DNA of 64,000 nt from Tricholoma matsutake. Lineage: Eukaryota > Basidiomycota > Agaricomycetes > Agaricales > Tricholomataceae. Below are positions 33,166-43,814 of this stretch, piece by piece. The notes beneath the pieces were generated by a model that did not search any database, was not told the DNA's origin, and saw only the letters and a list, made by a program, of their open reading frames with translations. Positions within the stretch are counted from its first letter, which is position 1. The number at the start of each line of letters is the position of its first letter. The translations under genes were made by a program, and so were the position numbers. The DNA lies in assembly GCA_026075535.2 (NCBI GenBank), contig AP026540.1, positions 7,688,001-7,752,000 of the forward strand, written 5' to 3'.

Positions 33166-36100
33166 ATGGTCGTCCGCTCACAATCTTCTGCTGCTGGAGT
33201 TCTCGCCCTTCTCCAAGAACCCGATCCACTTTTTAAACAGCATGCCCTCAACGCTCTCAACCCTTTGGTTCCTCAATTCTGGGCAGAAATTTCAGAACAT
33301 ATTGCTCTGATGTGTGTGTCTTATTGTTCCACCTCCTGCTGCCGTTGATCCTCGTCATAGTGAATCACTATACGAAACAGATGATCTTCCCAAAGCTGCA
33401 CGCGACTCCTCTGCCCTCCTGGCGAGTAAGGTCTACTATTATCTGGGAGAATATGACGAAGCCTTGTCCTTCGCTCTTGGGGCTGGACGCGCTTTTGAAG
33501 CGGAGTCTCGCAACTACGGGTCAGCGGAGTTTGTGGAGACTGTAGTCTGTATGTGCTTCTGACGGCCTTGCGGAGCAATATTGACATCTTTCTGCAGCAA
33601 AAGCCATAGACAGGTATATTCAACTGCGATCTGAAGAGCAAGGAGCAAATGCAGACAAGATCGACCCTCGTTTACAAGCCGTCATTGAAACTATCTTTGC
33701 CCGCTGCATGGCTGAAGGCGAGTTTAAGCAGGTATGTAATTACTTTCATTTTGTCGACTCATTCAACGGTGTCCACCTGTAGGCCATTGGAATTGCTTTA
33801 GAATCGCGTAGACTCGACGTTATCTCCGAGATATACAGGCAACAAAATGATACCTCGCTGCTTTCTTACGCTATGGAGGCCGTCCTTGACACTGGTTTCT
33901 CTCTATCCTATCGCGACCAAGTTCTCCAATTCCTGTTTCCCCTTTTCCCTCGTCCTACCTCTGGTGATGGCTCACCGCATGTCCACGCTCTTACACGGCT
34001 TCTCGTTACACTGAGCAGTTCTTCATTGACAGTGCCACTGCTCACGTCGTTAGTTCCGAAGGAGAAGCTTCTGGCATATCAATTTGCTTTTGACCTGGCT
34101 GAAGGTGGAGCCCAGGACTTTTTGGAGAATATACGCAGCGAGCTGCCGGAAGGGGATGCCGTAAATATGTCTTTAACTTTAAAGTGTTTTGGCAAGTCTT
34201 AAACATGCGACTTCCCAGGATACGAAAGTGATATATGACAAACTCCGAAACATTTTGACTGGCCAGGAATCTGTCAAATTGTATCTCGAATTTCTCAAGC
34301 GGAATGACCATGCAGACCTCTTAGTCCTCAAATCCACGAAGGTATGTTAAACTTACGATCCTGAGCTAAAGATTGACAAGTCCTTTCAATTAGGACGTTC
34401 TAGAACCTCGCTCGTCCATATACCACACAGCCTTGACGTTACAGAATGCATTTATGCATGCGGGAACGACGTCTGACGTGTTCCTTCGGGATAATCTCGA
34501 GTGGTTGAATCTGGCATCCAACTGGTCCAAATTCTCTGCTGCTGCTGCACTTGGTGTCATACACAGGGGCTACCTCGACCAAGGCATGACCATTCTCGGT
34601 CCTTATCTTCCGCAAAGCGGTGGCGAAAGCGGAGTTCAAGGTGCTGCTTATTCAGAGGGTGGTGCATTGTATGCTCTAGGTTTGATCCATGCTGGTTGCG
34701 GAAGTTCTGTCACTACTTACCTGCGGGACACGCTGAAGGCTGCGCAGGGAGAAATCGTACAGCATGGAGCCGCCCTAGGACTTGGTGTTGCTGCTATGGG
34801 TTCGAAGAGCGCAGAGGTCTTTGAGGATTTAAAAAATGTGCTGTTTATGGACTCCGCTGTTGCTGGTGAAGCTTCGGGTTATGCCATGGGGTTAATAATG
34901 CTTGGGACTGCCGCTACCGAAGCCGTACAAGAGATGTTGGTGTATGCTCGAGAGACGCAGCACGAGAAAATTATTCGCGGACTTTCCGTTGGTGTAGCGT
35001 TTATATATTACGGACGACAGGAGGAAGCGGACGAAACTATCAAGGAACTTCTTGCCGAAAAGGTCGATCTAAAATGTCTTGTGCAATGATTGTACTAATA
35101 CAACGTTCGGTAGGACCCGATTTTGCGGTATGGGGGCGTTTATACGTTGGCTTTGGCTTATGCCGGAACTTCTAACAATGATGCCATCCGCCGATTGCTA
35201 CATATCGCTGTCTCCGATACTTCCGATGATGTCCGGCGGGCAGCTGTCACTGCACTATCATTCCTATTGTTCAAGAATCCTGGACAAGTTCCACGAGTTG
35301 TTCAATTGTTGAGCGAAAGCTATAATCCTCATGTTCGCTGCGGTGCAACTCTTGCATTAGGAATAGCCTGTGCGGGCACAGGGCTTCAGGTATTATTTTG
35401 CTTTTGCCCGTAGCATGTTATCGTTAAAATTGATCTGTTCGTCCAACAGGATGCAGTGGAGATCCTGGAACCAATGACAAAAGATGGTGTGGACTTCGTG
35501 CGACAGGGTGCATTCATCGCCCTGGGCATGGTTCTCGTTCAGCAGTCCGAAGTCTCGTCACCCTCTCTTTCTTCAACGCGCTCCCTTTACGCTAAGGTCG
35601 TATCCGATAAGCATGAAGACCCCATGGCTCGTTTTGGCGCTGCCATTGGACAAGGGTTGATTGATGCTGGAGGCAGGAATGTCACTATTAGTCTCCAAAG
35701 CCGCGCAGGAACCAAAAAAACCAGCGCAATTGTGGGAATGGTCATGTTTTGCCAATTTTGGTATTGGTATCCATTAGCCCATTGTGCAAGCCTGGCGTTT
35801 GAGCCTACAGGTATCATAGGCCTCGATGGTGATTTGAAGGTATGATTCGGATCTGGAATATTTTCTCTGATCTCATTACGAATTTATTAGGTCCCCAAAT
35901 TCGACTATGTGTCAAATGCTAGACCCAGTCTTTTTGCATATCCAACTTTGACCAAACCGCCGAAGAAGGAAACGGTGACGAAGGTTGCGACTGCTGTTCT
36001 ATCAACAACAGCAAAAGTGAAGGCCAGGGAAAAGAAGAAGGCTGCCGCTGATGGTGATGCAATGGATCTGGTAAGACATAGACTTCTCCAATGTGTACTG

Positions 36101-36728
36101 CCCTATAACAGCGATTTAGGACGATACAAAGAACGAAGCAGAAGGTGATCTGGAAGTGGAAGTGGAAGAACCATCGCCTGCTAAGGATGGAAGCATTTCG
36201 CCAATCAACCGCTCCGTATCAAATCTCGCTGAAGAAAGTAATGCTTCGACCTCTAAAGTAGCGAGAAAGGCAGAACCGACATTTGAAATTCGCCCCAATT
36301 TCTCTCGGGTTACTCCTGCGCAACTAGCGCACATATCATTCCCGCCTGATGGCCGATACCAACCTGTCCGACTTGTATCCGCGGCAACTGTATCAAGGGC
36401 TACGGCGCCCGCTGGACCCTTGGCTGCTGTAACATCGGAGAAGTTCACTGGTGGAGGTGGCATATTGATTCTCACTGACGTCAGGCCGGAAGAGGAAGGA
36501 GAGTTCATTGAGTTTGAGCCACTTGTGGAGCCCGCAGCCTCTGGTGCTACCACGAACGTTCCAAACGGGCATGCTGTTGGCGCTCCCCTGTCAGGCCCAC
36601 AATTTGCTTTGGATGACCGTGCTGCAGAAGGAAGTCCCCCAGAATCATTTGAGGTTCGTCCCTTCACCTAGGCCAATGCAAAATTGCTAATTCCGTTACT
36701 GCAGTATCCGTTTGATAACGACACATGA
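33166..36728 (+). CDS. RPN2: 26S proteasome regulatory subunit Rpn2
   Basis: Rpn2 (PSMD1) is the largest non-ATPase subunit of the base of the 19S regulatory particle. Eleven exons (33166-33311, 33361-33548, 33598-33731, 33783-34160, 34219-34341, 34394-35062, 35114-35389, 35450-35839, 35891-36070, 36120-36653, 36705-36728) give 1013 residues. The N-terminal helical region contains [20 protein letters not shown]. The toroid of PC repeats follows, with many Gly-Ala-Leu-Gly units ([60 protein letters not shown]). A Lys-rich insertion ([12 protein letters not shown]) and the conserved C-terminal domain ([25 protein letters not shown]) end the protein. The closing exon of 24 nt encodes the terminal Tyr-Pro-Phe-Asp-rich tail. 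Introns are about 49-59 nt. Confidence 0.95.
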
Positions 36729-37778
36729 GAGAATCACTTCAATATATATTTGCACTTTTTAGATCTTATCTTAACCGTTTTCTGCTCAGTTTTGAGGCTA
36801 TTCACTTCCGGTCCCAAACCAGACACAGGAACTCTTTCTCACTTGTTGCCGATATTCCGAGTCACAAGGGTATTTGTCCGTATAGCAGCACTTGGAAATA
36901 TGGGTTTTCTGCTTCCTTTATTCTCACTATCATACATGCAGGCATGGTATTGATCCCCGCGATGCGTGTTGACGACTAGTGGCCCTGAGCTGTGCTTATG
37001 GGTCAGCACTCAGCAGTGAAAAATAAAACTGATGGCTCTCACTTTGTCTTTTTGTACACAATTGCTGACGAGGACCTTCTCGCTCAGAATCTGCACGGCT
37101 ATCAGATCATCTGTGCAATGAGAACAAACTTTGCCTGACAGACTGGCTCGAAGTGACGCATTGTTTATGATGGAACGTTCGCATGTACATAGGCACAGGT
37201 TGTGAGAGGATCGGTTGCAGTTCCTTTACTGAATTACCCGGATACGATCCAGTTAATCGCTAACGACAGACAGAAAAAACACTGTTATTGATATACTACT
37301 AGTGGGGGTGTCCAATCCTTATGACGGCTATGGCCATGTGACATGTGATGTTCCATCACAAGGTGTGACACACCTTGAAACACCTACTATAAATAGAGTG
37401 TATCATATATTCCCCCCCTGGTTACCCCGCTGGTGACCAATGGTTACCTAACCAGTTCAATACTGGGTGCCCCCCACATAACCCCAAATTTGGTAACTGC
37501 ACATAGGACAATGCGACCAAATGGCACAGTGCATCTTGCTTACTAGTACTACAAACATGCTCTCTCTCCTCCGTCCTTCTGTGTCTTTCTCTCTGTGTGC
37601 TACCTCACAAGGAACATAAAAACTGTTGAATTTTGTCTGTTAAATTTTGTCCCTTCTTGCCTGTGTACAATCTACAACTTGAAGATACACTGACCTTGGG
37701 CTCAGTCTAATAATAGCATCTCTCACTGCAATCCCATTGTCTGGGTGGCCTTCTACACACTGAAGTGTTTTTAATGGT
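36729..37778. other. intergenic, with a palindrome and TATA-like box
   Basis: No gene is recognised. AAGGTGTGACACACCTT (37360-37376) is a perfect odd palindrome, closely followed by CTATAAATAG (near 37386). Together they look like the promoter of an unknown element or a solo repeat. Short ORFs at 36725-36979 lack motifs. Confidence 0.35.
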
Positions 37779-38522
37779 GTGTTTATTCCCAAGTTTTTTA
37801 ACCTGCTACCTTTGATCACCAACTTCGGTTATGAACATTGTAAAAACACCTCTTACACATCTGCCACACAGCATGCCATTGCAATCCTTGGAGAAGCACC
37901 ACTTGATACATTGACTGGCAATCCACCGTCCCTGCTGTCATTGAAAAGACAGTGTGTGAATTCTCCCTCTTTTCATGAAACTCCCACACCCATGCCACTA
38001 GACATGGTTCAGGATGCAGTACCTTGTGAGCTTTCTGAGAGGCCTGGGCATAGCAATGGCAGTGGTCCAGCACCATTATACATGTTCAAGGATGCAGAGT
38101 CATCCACTGATCATGTGGTACCTTGCCAACTTGCAGACAGTGAGGCTGCCTGTATGGAATTATTGTTAGCTGTGATGGATCAAGAGATGCACACTGAGCC
38201 CCTTGCAATACAGAATGATGTATGATCTGGGAAAGGGACTGATCCTGCTTACATTCGACACCTCAAAAATTATGAGAAGTTCATGGACCTTGATCAAGCT
38301 CGATGTCTTGAAAATGATCCGACATGGAAAGTCATCCCTCCACATCCAATCACAGTGGTCAAAGCCACCTTCCTTGAGTATGAAACAAAATGGCCTAAAG
38401 TAAAATATTTGTTGGATTTCTTTTTTGTGTATTAATTGACAAGATCTTATGACTCACCAGCATACATCAGATGGTCAAGGTATCCATGGCACTTGGCTAG
38501 GGTATGAAGTGATCAAGCAGTG
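37779..38522 (+). pseudogene. Crypton-like gene, 5' part
   Basis: After a 148-residue ORF (37779-38225), a second frame encodes HLKNYEKFMDLDQARCLEND, PPHPITVVKATFLEYETKWP and, after a probable intron near 38400-38445, GIHGTWLGYEVIKQ. These match my recollection of the N-terminal DNA-binding part of basidiomycete proteins that combine an Ndc10-like (tyrosine-recombinase-fold) region and a GCR1_C domain, the protein type of Crypton transposons. The frame stops abruptly at AAG CAG TG, where an LTR element is inserted, and resumes at 56619 with the direct duplication CAGTG and the continuing text ISALEYWCYNNQH. The first ORF may or may not belong to it. It is broken and not functional. Confidence 0.55.
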
Positions 38523-38706
38523 TGGAAGGAAGCCAGAGCTTCCAACACTCAAGGACACAAAAACTATAAGGAACTTAATATAATTCGAGGGAGGAAACTA
38601 GAATACAGTACAAGTACTTGAGGTATAGACTATATACTACTGGAATAACATGTGATAATGAGTGTGGATGTAGATAAGGTTTGCTGATGTAAGAGACACT
38701 CTTACA
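38523..38706. repeat. left LTR of the non-autonomous element
   Basis: 184 bp, TGGAAGGAAGCC to ACTCTTACA. The two ends match the right copy; the middle 121 bp are absent there. Confidence 0.65.
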
Positions 38707-40146
38707 CTCTCTCATACTTCCAAAAATTTGACAGGAGGAGGGGGGTGAAGGGTAGTAACAGGTGGAAGATTCACAGGGCAGGGATGTGGACATGGACATG
38801 GATGGGGAGACATGGATGGGCACATGGACTTGGATATGGACCTGGGGGTGCCATGGACATGGACAGGGACAGGGAATGGACTTTACATGTTCGCAAGAAC
38901 ACTGAGTCATGATCATTAACAGTGGTGAGGGGCAGGTGAACAGTGGTGTGGGACAGGTGAACAGTGATATGGGGCAAGTGAAACAGGTAGCAACTCCACA
39001 TCTTCCACACAGTCAAAGCGTGCGGGAGATGGTCAAACAGGTTGTTTGCAGTCAAGCTGTGTTGAGCTGCAGTCTACAAATGGAACTGGGCACATAGAAG
39101 GTGAACAGGGAGTGTCCACAGCGATAGGCAGTGTCATCATTGATGGGCAGTGGTGTACCACACCAATGACATCCAAATGGCTCGTTCACAGGGGTCTGGG
39201 GCGAGCTAGGTGGGTGGAACAGGTTGCGGGGGTGTTCTGATGGTTCAGGTAGTGTCCTTTGTTGTTGTAGAGATGCTGTGTGTGGTTCTGAGTGGGGCAG
39301 AGCAGAGTAGTTGACTGTCAATGATGATGTGGTCATTGTACTGGGCATTTCGGGGTGAATGGGGAACAGAGGAGTGGTATGGGGGGAACTGGGTCTGTGG
39401 GGTGGTATGGATTGTTGTTGGAGATGGAGGCAGAGTGTGGTGTTGACAGTGATGTGTTGGTCATGTGGGGTCAGCCAGGGTATGGTGGGGGAACAAGAGA
39501 GGATGGTGCAGGAGCCAGACAAGTGGGGTGTGGGAATGAGAGGAGCAGGGTGTGACTATGGTTGGCACAGGGTGCGAGATGGGGAGGGTAGGCATGGACA
39601 GGGTTGAACAGGGGGTGGATAGGGTTGATGAGGGTGTAGATGTGGAAACAGTGATGATGAACAGTACCATGGACAGTGCAGGAGTGGTAGATGATCTCGA
39701 TGATGCAGTAGCATGCCACTTGAGTCAGGGGGAGGGGTCGGGAATGTTGCCTGAGTCAAGGTGAGACATAACGAGAGGAGCAGGATCGGGAAGGGATAGA
39801 CCAGGTGGAGGGACTCTAAACCAATGACACCATACAGTGCCAAACGAGTCAGGCAGGAGTCAAACAAGTACAGGGGATGCCAGAACAAGAAAACAAGAGT
39901 TGGTGTTGCCTCGTTAAGAGTAGGTGTTGGTGTGAAAAATTGACTGTTGTAGTAATTTCAGGGTTGCCGAGGTTTCAGGAAAAGAAGACAATGTGAGATA
40001 GATGGTGGCATCAGTGATGTGGAGGTGGCATAGGATGTGTGCAGGAGCAAAGCAGTTCGTTTTGAGGGGTTCTGGGGCAATCTGGTTGGTTCGAACAAGC
40101 TGCTGGGGGGGTTGGCGAAACAGCGCATTTCCAGGGGATTCAGGGC
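38707..40146. other. interior of the non-autonomous element, left half
   Basis: GT/GA-rich sequence with low-complexity ORFs on both strands. A minus-strand ORF at 39522-39052 is Ser/Thr/Pro-rich and includes CHWCGTP and YRCGH near its C-terminus, which may be a decayed zinc-binding motif. I cannot name a product. Confidence 0.4.
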
Positions 40147-40833
40147 TGTTAAGACTATGGGTCTTTAACTCAGCCTTGGCTTTGTATGTTACAGTTGGAG
40201 GCTTTCCAACTGTCTTGTATTGCACTAGGAGACTTTCCTAGTGTATCGGGCTTCCTGCCTTCACTTGGGTACTTCCTCAAGTCGTCACAGCTATCCATAC
40301 TCAGAGGCTTTCTGAGTAGACTGTCGGTTCGTGTATCACAGTTGGAGGCTTTCCAACTGTCGAGTTCGAGTTATCACAGCTAGGGGCTTCCTAAGTTGTT
40401 GAACCGTTGATTGAATTAGGTCAAGCTGGAGAATACACAGAGTATAGCTACAGCTTATATACTGTTCCAGGACTATCTATTGTCCAATCGGAAGGTGAGA
40501 TGCTTATCAGGTAAATATAGACAAGAACAATAGAAACAATAGGCCTCATGCCTTGCATGAGGCATCTGATGTCACAGATCCAATGTCAAGGATCCAATGT
40601 CAAGGACATGCTGTGGCGCAGCATGTCGATCGTGAAGGTCCGATGTCACGGACTTCATGTAAAGGGGTTGTTGTACCACAGTGTATGTGGGAGTGGATTT
40701 GGGTGCATGGAGTCACCATGTGTCAAGGTGTCTTCCATCGGAAGAGAGTCGAGTCAAATGAGAAAATTAAAATGCCCGGTCTTGCTGGCATACATCTGGT
40801 CGTCGTGGGTTACGATAACAGAAAATCGTAACA
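40147..40833 (-). repeat. 3' LTR of the outer chromovirus
   Basis: 687 bp, TGTTAAGAC to GTAACA. It contains short hairpins at 40191-40213, 40223-40243, 40263-40282, 40299-40317, 40338-40360 and 40376-40399, most with an AGGCTT-like loop. Confidence 0.92.
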
Positions 40834-40890
40834 TCACCCTCTCTCTATCTTCGAAGTCATTGACTTCGATCACCATCTTCTTTTCTCCAC

Positions 40891-41305
40891 TCAGGAAGTG
40901 GGGTGGGTCGGGGTCTGAGGGAATCGGTTGGAGCACAGTAGGGTTCCCAGTTCTCCATGCTCTCCAAGCAGGAACCTTCTTGCCAGGCTATATCCACTCT
41001 CTTCATCATAGTGGGCATTCCACTGGAGGTCAATCCATAGGGGTCTGCTCACACCTGCCAGTGGCCTCATGCCCAGGTGAAGCCCTGTCTGGTCGACGCA
41101 GAAGTCCTCCGAGATGTAGTCTTCCCTGTCTCGCTCTTCCTCAAAACACCACTCTTCATATTGGGTCCTCACCCAGGTGTAGTCTGCCTTCGTGCTCCTC
41201 CAGGCAAAGAGGCAGCATTTGGGACAGGTCGAGGACATCCTTCTTATCCAGTTGTCCCTTGTAATCCAGAAGGGAATCCCATGCGGGTCTGCCAGGGAGT
41301 ATGTT
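40891..41305 (-). pseudogene. unrelated accessory ORF of the outer chromovirus
   Basis: Between chromodomain and 3' LTR this copy has an open segment rich in Glu, Asp, Trp and Cys (WIRRMSSTCPKCCLFAWRST, YEEWCFEEERDRED). It has no resemblance to the zinc-knuckle ORF at the same place in the other two copies. No start codon consistent with a full ORF is evident because of a TGA at the 5' side. The family is not known to me. Confidence 0.4.
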
Positions 41306-41441
41306 TGTCAGTGGTCGTTGGTCGATGACCGTTCACCCAGTCCTTGCTGGGGTTTGTGGTTGGTGTAGTGTCAATGGGATGGTGAGCATTCTGTGGTTTC
41401 TTTTTGTGGTTTGTTTGGTGGGTGTCTTGGTCTTGGGGGTT

Positions 41442-42247
41442 CTACAGCTGTCGTCACTGTTTATATGCCCCTAGGATTGTCTTGGCATGTTTCAGGTTTC
41501 CCTCAGGCTCTCATGAGTTCTCCGAGGTTGGGTATCTGACCCACTTCACTAAGAAGTGCATGGTCCTTCCTTTCTTTTTATGTCCGATGATCGCTTCCAC
41601 TTCATACTCCGATTCGCCTTCTATCAGGTCGGGCGGTGGTTCTGGGAAGTTCAATCCATGTGTCTTGGTTTCTTTGTACAGGGAAAGAAGTGCCGCATGG
41701 AATACCGGGTGTATTTTCCACTGTTCTGGTAACTTCAGTCAATAGGAGAGTGGGCTCAGGGCCTTCTCGATAGAGAACGGTCCTTCTCTTTTCGGTGCGA
41801 GCTTCTTTGTTTGGTGCGTCATTCTGAGGTTCTTTGCTTCTAGCCACACTCTGTCTCCTTCTTTGAACAGGGTGAAGTGCCTTGTCGTTCTTTCTGCCAT
41901 CATCTGTCTGGCTAACTCATGAGTTGCCTTCGCTTTGTCTCAGGCCCGTTGCAGTGCAACTATTCATTTTTCTATGGCCAGTATGTTTGTCTTCAGGTAG
42001 GGGAGTGGGATCGCCTTGGGCTCATAGCCCATCATGAGGTAGAACAGGGAGTTCTTCTGTATGGAGTGCATTCTCTGGTTGTGCATGAACTCCATGGTCA
42101 GGAGGAGGTGCTTCCAATTCTCCTGGTTGTTCGAGCAGAAGATCTGTAAGTATACTTCCACTTCCTGGTTCACCCATTCTGTCTCCCCATCAGTCTGGGG
42201 GTGGTATGCTGTGCTCATTGCCAGCTTGATTCCAAGCAGCCTTCCTA
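41442..42247 (-). pseudogene. integrase C-terminus and chromodomain, outer chromovirus
   Basis: The 3' part of pol, separated from the rest by the nested element. It encodes the end of the integrase core (AYHPQTDGETE, then NQEVEVYL), the C-terminal integrase region (KIHPVFHAALL) and a chromodomain (HFLVKWVRYPTSENS). TGA codons interrupt it, including one shared with the other copies after the VEK/AIK sequence. Confidence 0.8.
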
Positions 42248-42252
42248 GCTCC

Positions 42253-42979
42253 TGTTAAGACTATAGGTCTCAACTCAGCCTAGTCTTCGTATGTTGCAGT
42301 TGGAGGCTTTCCAACTGTATCAGTTCTTGCAGTAAGAGGCTTTCTTACTGTATCAGGTTCTGTTCGGGACTTGGTGCTTCCTAAGTTGATACGGCTATCC
42401 ATACTCAGAGGCTTTCTGAGTAGACCGTTGGTTTGTGTATCACAGTTGGAGGCTTTCCAACTGTCGAGTTTGAGTTATCACAGCTAGGGGCTTCCTAAGC
42501 TGTCGAGTGTTCTGGTTGAGTCTAAGACCATTATTTGAATTAGGTCAAGCTAAGGAATACAGGCAGTATTACCATAGCTTATATACGGTTCAGAGATGTC
42601 TATCGTCCAATCGGAATACAAGATCCTTGTCAAGTATAAATAGAAAGAACAATAGAAAAGACAGGCCTCATGCCTTGCATGAGGCGTCTGATGTTATGGA
42701 GTGCTGCGGCGCAGCCTGTCAGGGATCAATAAGAGAATAGCCTCATGCCTAGCATGAGGTGTCCGATGTTATGGATCCGATGTCAAGGATCCGATGTCGA
42801 TCGTGAGTGTCCGACGTCATGGACCTCATGTCAAAGGGCTGTCATGTCACAGCATGCATGGAAGTGGGTTCAGGTGCATGGAGTCGCCATGCATCAAAGT
42901 ATCTCCTGTTGGAAGTGAGTCGAGTCGAACAGAAAAATGAAGTGCCCGGTCTTGCGGGTCCAGATCACAAATCGTAACA
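42253..42979 (-). repeat. 3' LTR of the nested chromovirus
   Basis: 727 bp, TGTTAAGACT to CGTAACA, with the family hairpin series. Confidence 0.92.
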
Positions 42980-43033
42980 TCACCTCCCTTCTATCTTCAA
43001 AGTCACTGACTTCGAATTACTATCTGCTTTCCC

Positions 43034-43758
43034 CTAGGTTCTCCCGCATGGTTCTCCAGTCATATTCCCCATCGCATCGTCATCAAAATTATCATACCCT
43101 GATTCAAGGAAATCCCATCGCCTCTGCTCTTCCTCTCGTTCTTTCTGCTGCCTCATTGGGCAGTCAGGCTGTAATGTCCAGGGCCTCGTTGCTTGCAGTG
43201 CTTGCAGATATGTCTTTGGCAGATCAGGCTGAAGTGCCTGATCTGGTGGCAGATGAAGCATCTGGTGTTCCTCATGTGGGGAGGGGACCAAGGTGGCTGG
43301 GTTGACTGTGGTTCGGGTTCGGGTGTCGTGAGGTCGATGATCTCTAAAGGTTGGGTCGTCTGGTTGCTCATAGAGGGGGAGGCGTTTCCAGAGGCGGTTC
43401 ATGGTTTGTTTTTGTTTTTCCACCCGTTGTAAGGCAAGGGCGAGGTCAGTCGTTGTCTGTTTTGATCTATGGGGGTGTGAGGGTTTCTTTCAACCGCCTT
43501 CTGTCTGTCTGACCATGGCATAGCCATGTCTTGGATCACTTGTTCAATTCCGAGGGTGTCAGCGTCGTTCATCGCTTCTTCCAGGTTGCGTTTCATTCGA
43601 TCAATCGTGCTTCGGTAGTAGAAACACATTCTTGCAAGGTGGTATTTCGAGGGGTCATGGGCGAGGTGGGTGCGGAGGGTTTCAGCATTTGCTGGGTTTC
43701 ATAAGAATTGTTTGGTGAATCGTTGTTTGGGGGGTATTATGGGTGTCTGTTCTGCCAT
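43034..43758 (-). pseudogene. extra zinc-knuckle ORF (ORF3) of the nested chromovirus
   Basis: A third ORF begins 57 nt after the pol stop, with MAEQTPIIPPK. It has a helical, charged N-terminal part (CFYYRSTIDRMKRNLEEAMN), a Pro-rich middle (IDLTTPEPEP), and then CFICHQIRHFSLIC, a canonical CX2CX4HX4C knuckle. A second cluster, CKHCKQRGPGHYS...C, follows, and an acidic end (YDNFDDDAMGNM). The position is that of an env or accessory gene, but no signal peptide or membrane helix is visible, so an envelope role is unlikely. It is broken by one early stop, one further stop and a frame change. The same ORF is better preserved at 61322-62047. Confidence 0.65.
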
Positions 43759-43814
43759 GGATAGGTGGGGAGTTTTCTGTGGTTAGTTTAGTGGGTGTCT
43801 TGGTCTTGGGGGTT

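Noticed and set aside
39052..39522. Zinc-finger protein gene on the minus strand
   Set aside because: Composition is low-complexity, only a few Cys/His residues are at the end, and the region is inside a decayed element.
40191..40399. CRISPR-like array
   Set aside because: The hairpin units differ in stem, spacing is irregular, and the context is a eukaryotic LTR.
40548..41264. A 238-codon plus-strand ORF at the inner end of the outer 3' LTR
   Set aside because: It spans the LTR/internal boundary, is antisense to the element and has no motif.
43034..43758. Envelope gene making the chromovirus a retrovirus-like element
   Set aside because: No signal peptide, membrane helix, furin-like site or glycosylation-rich ectodomain; it has zinc-knuckle motifs instead.
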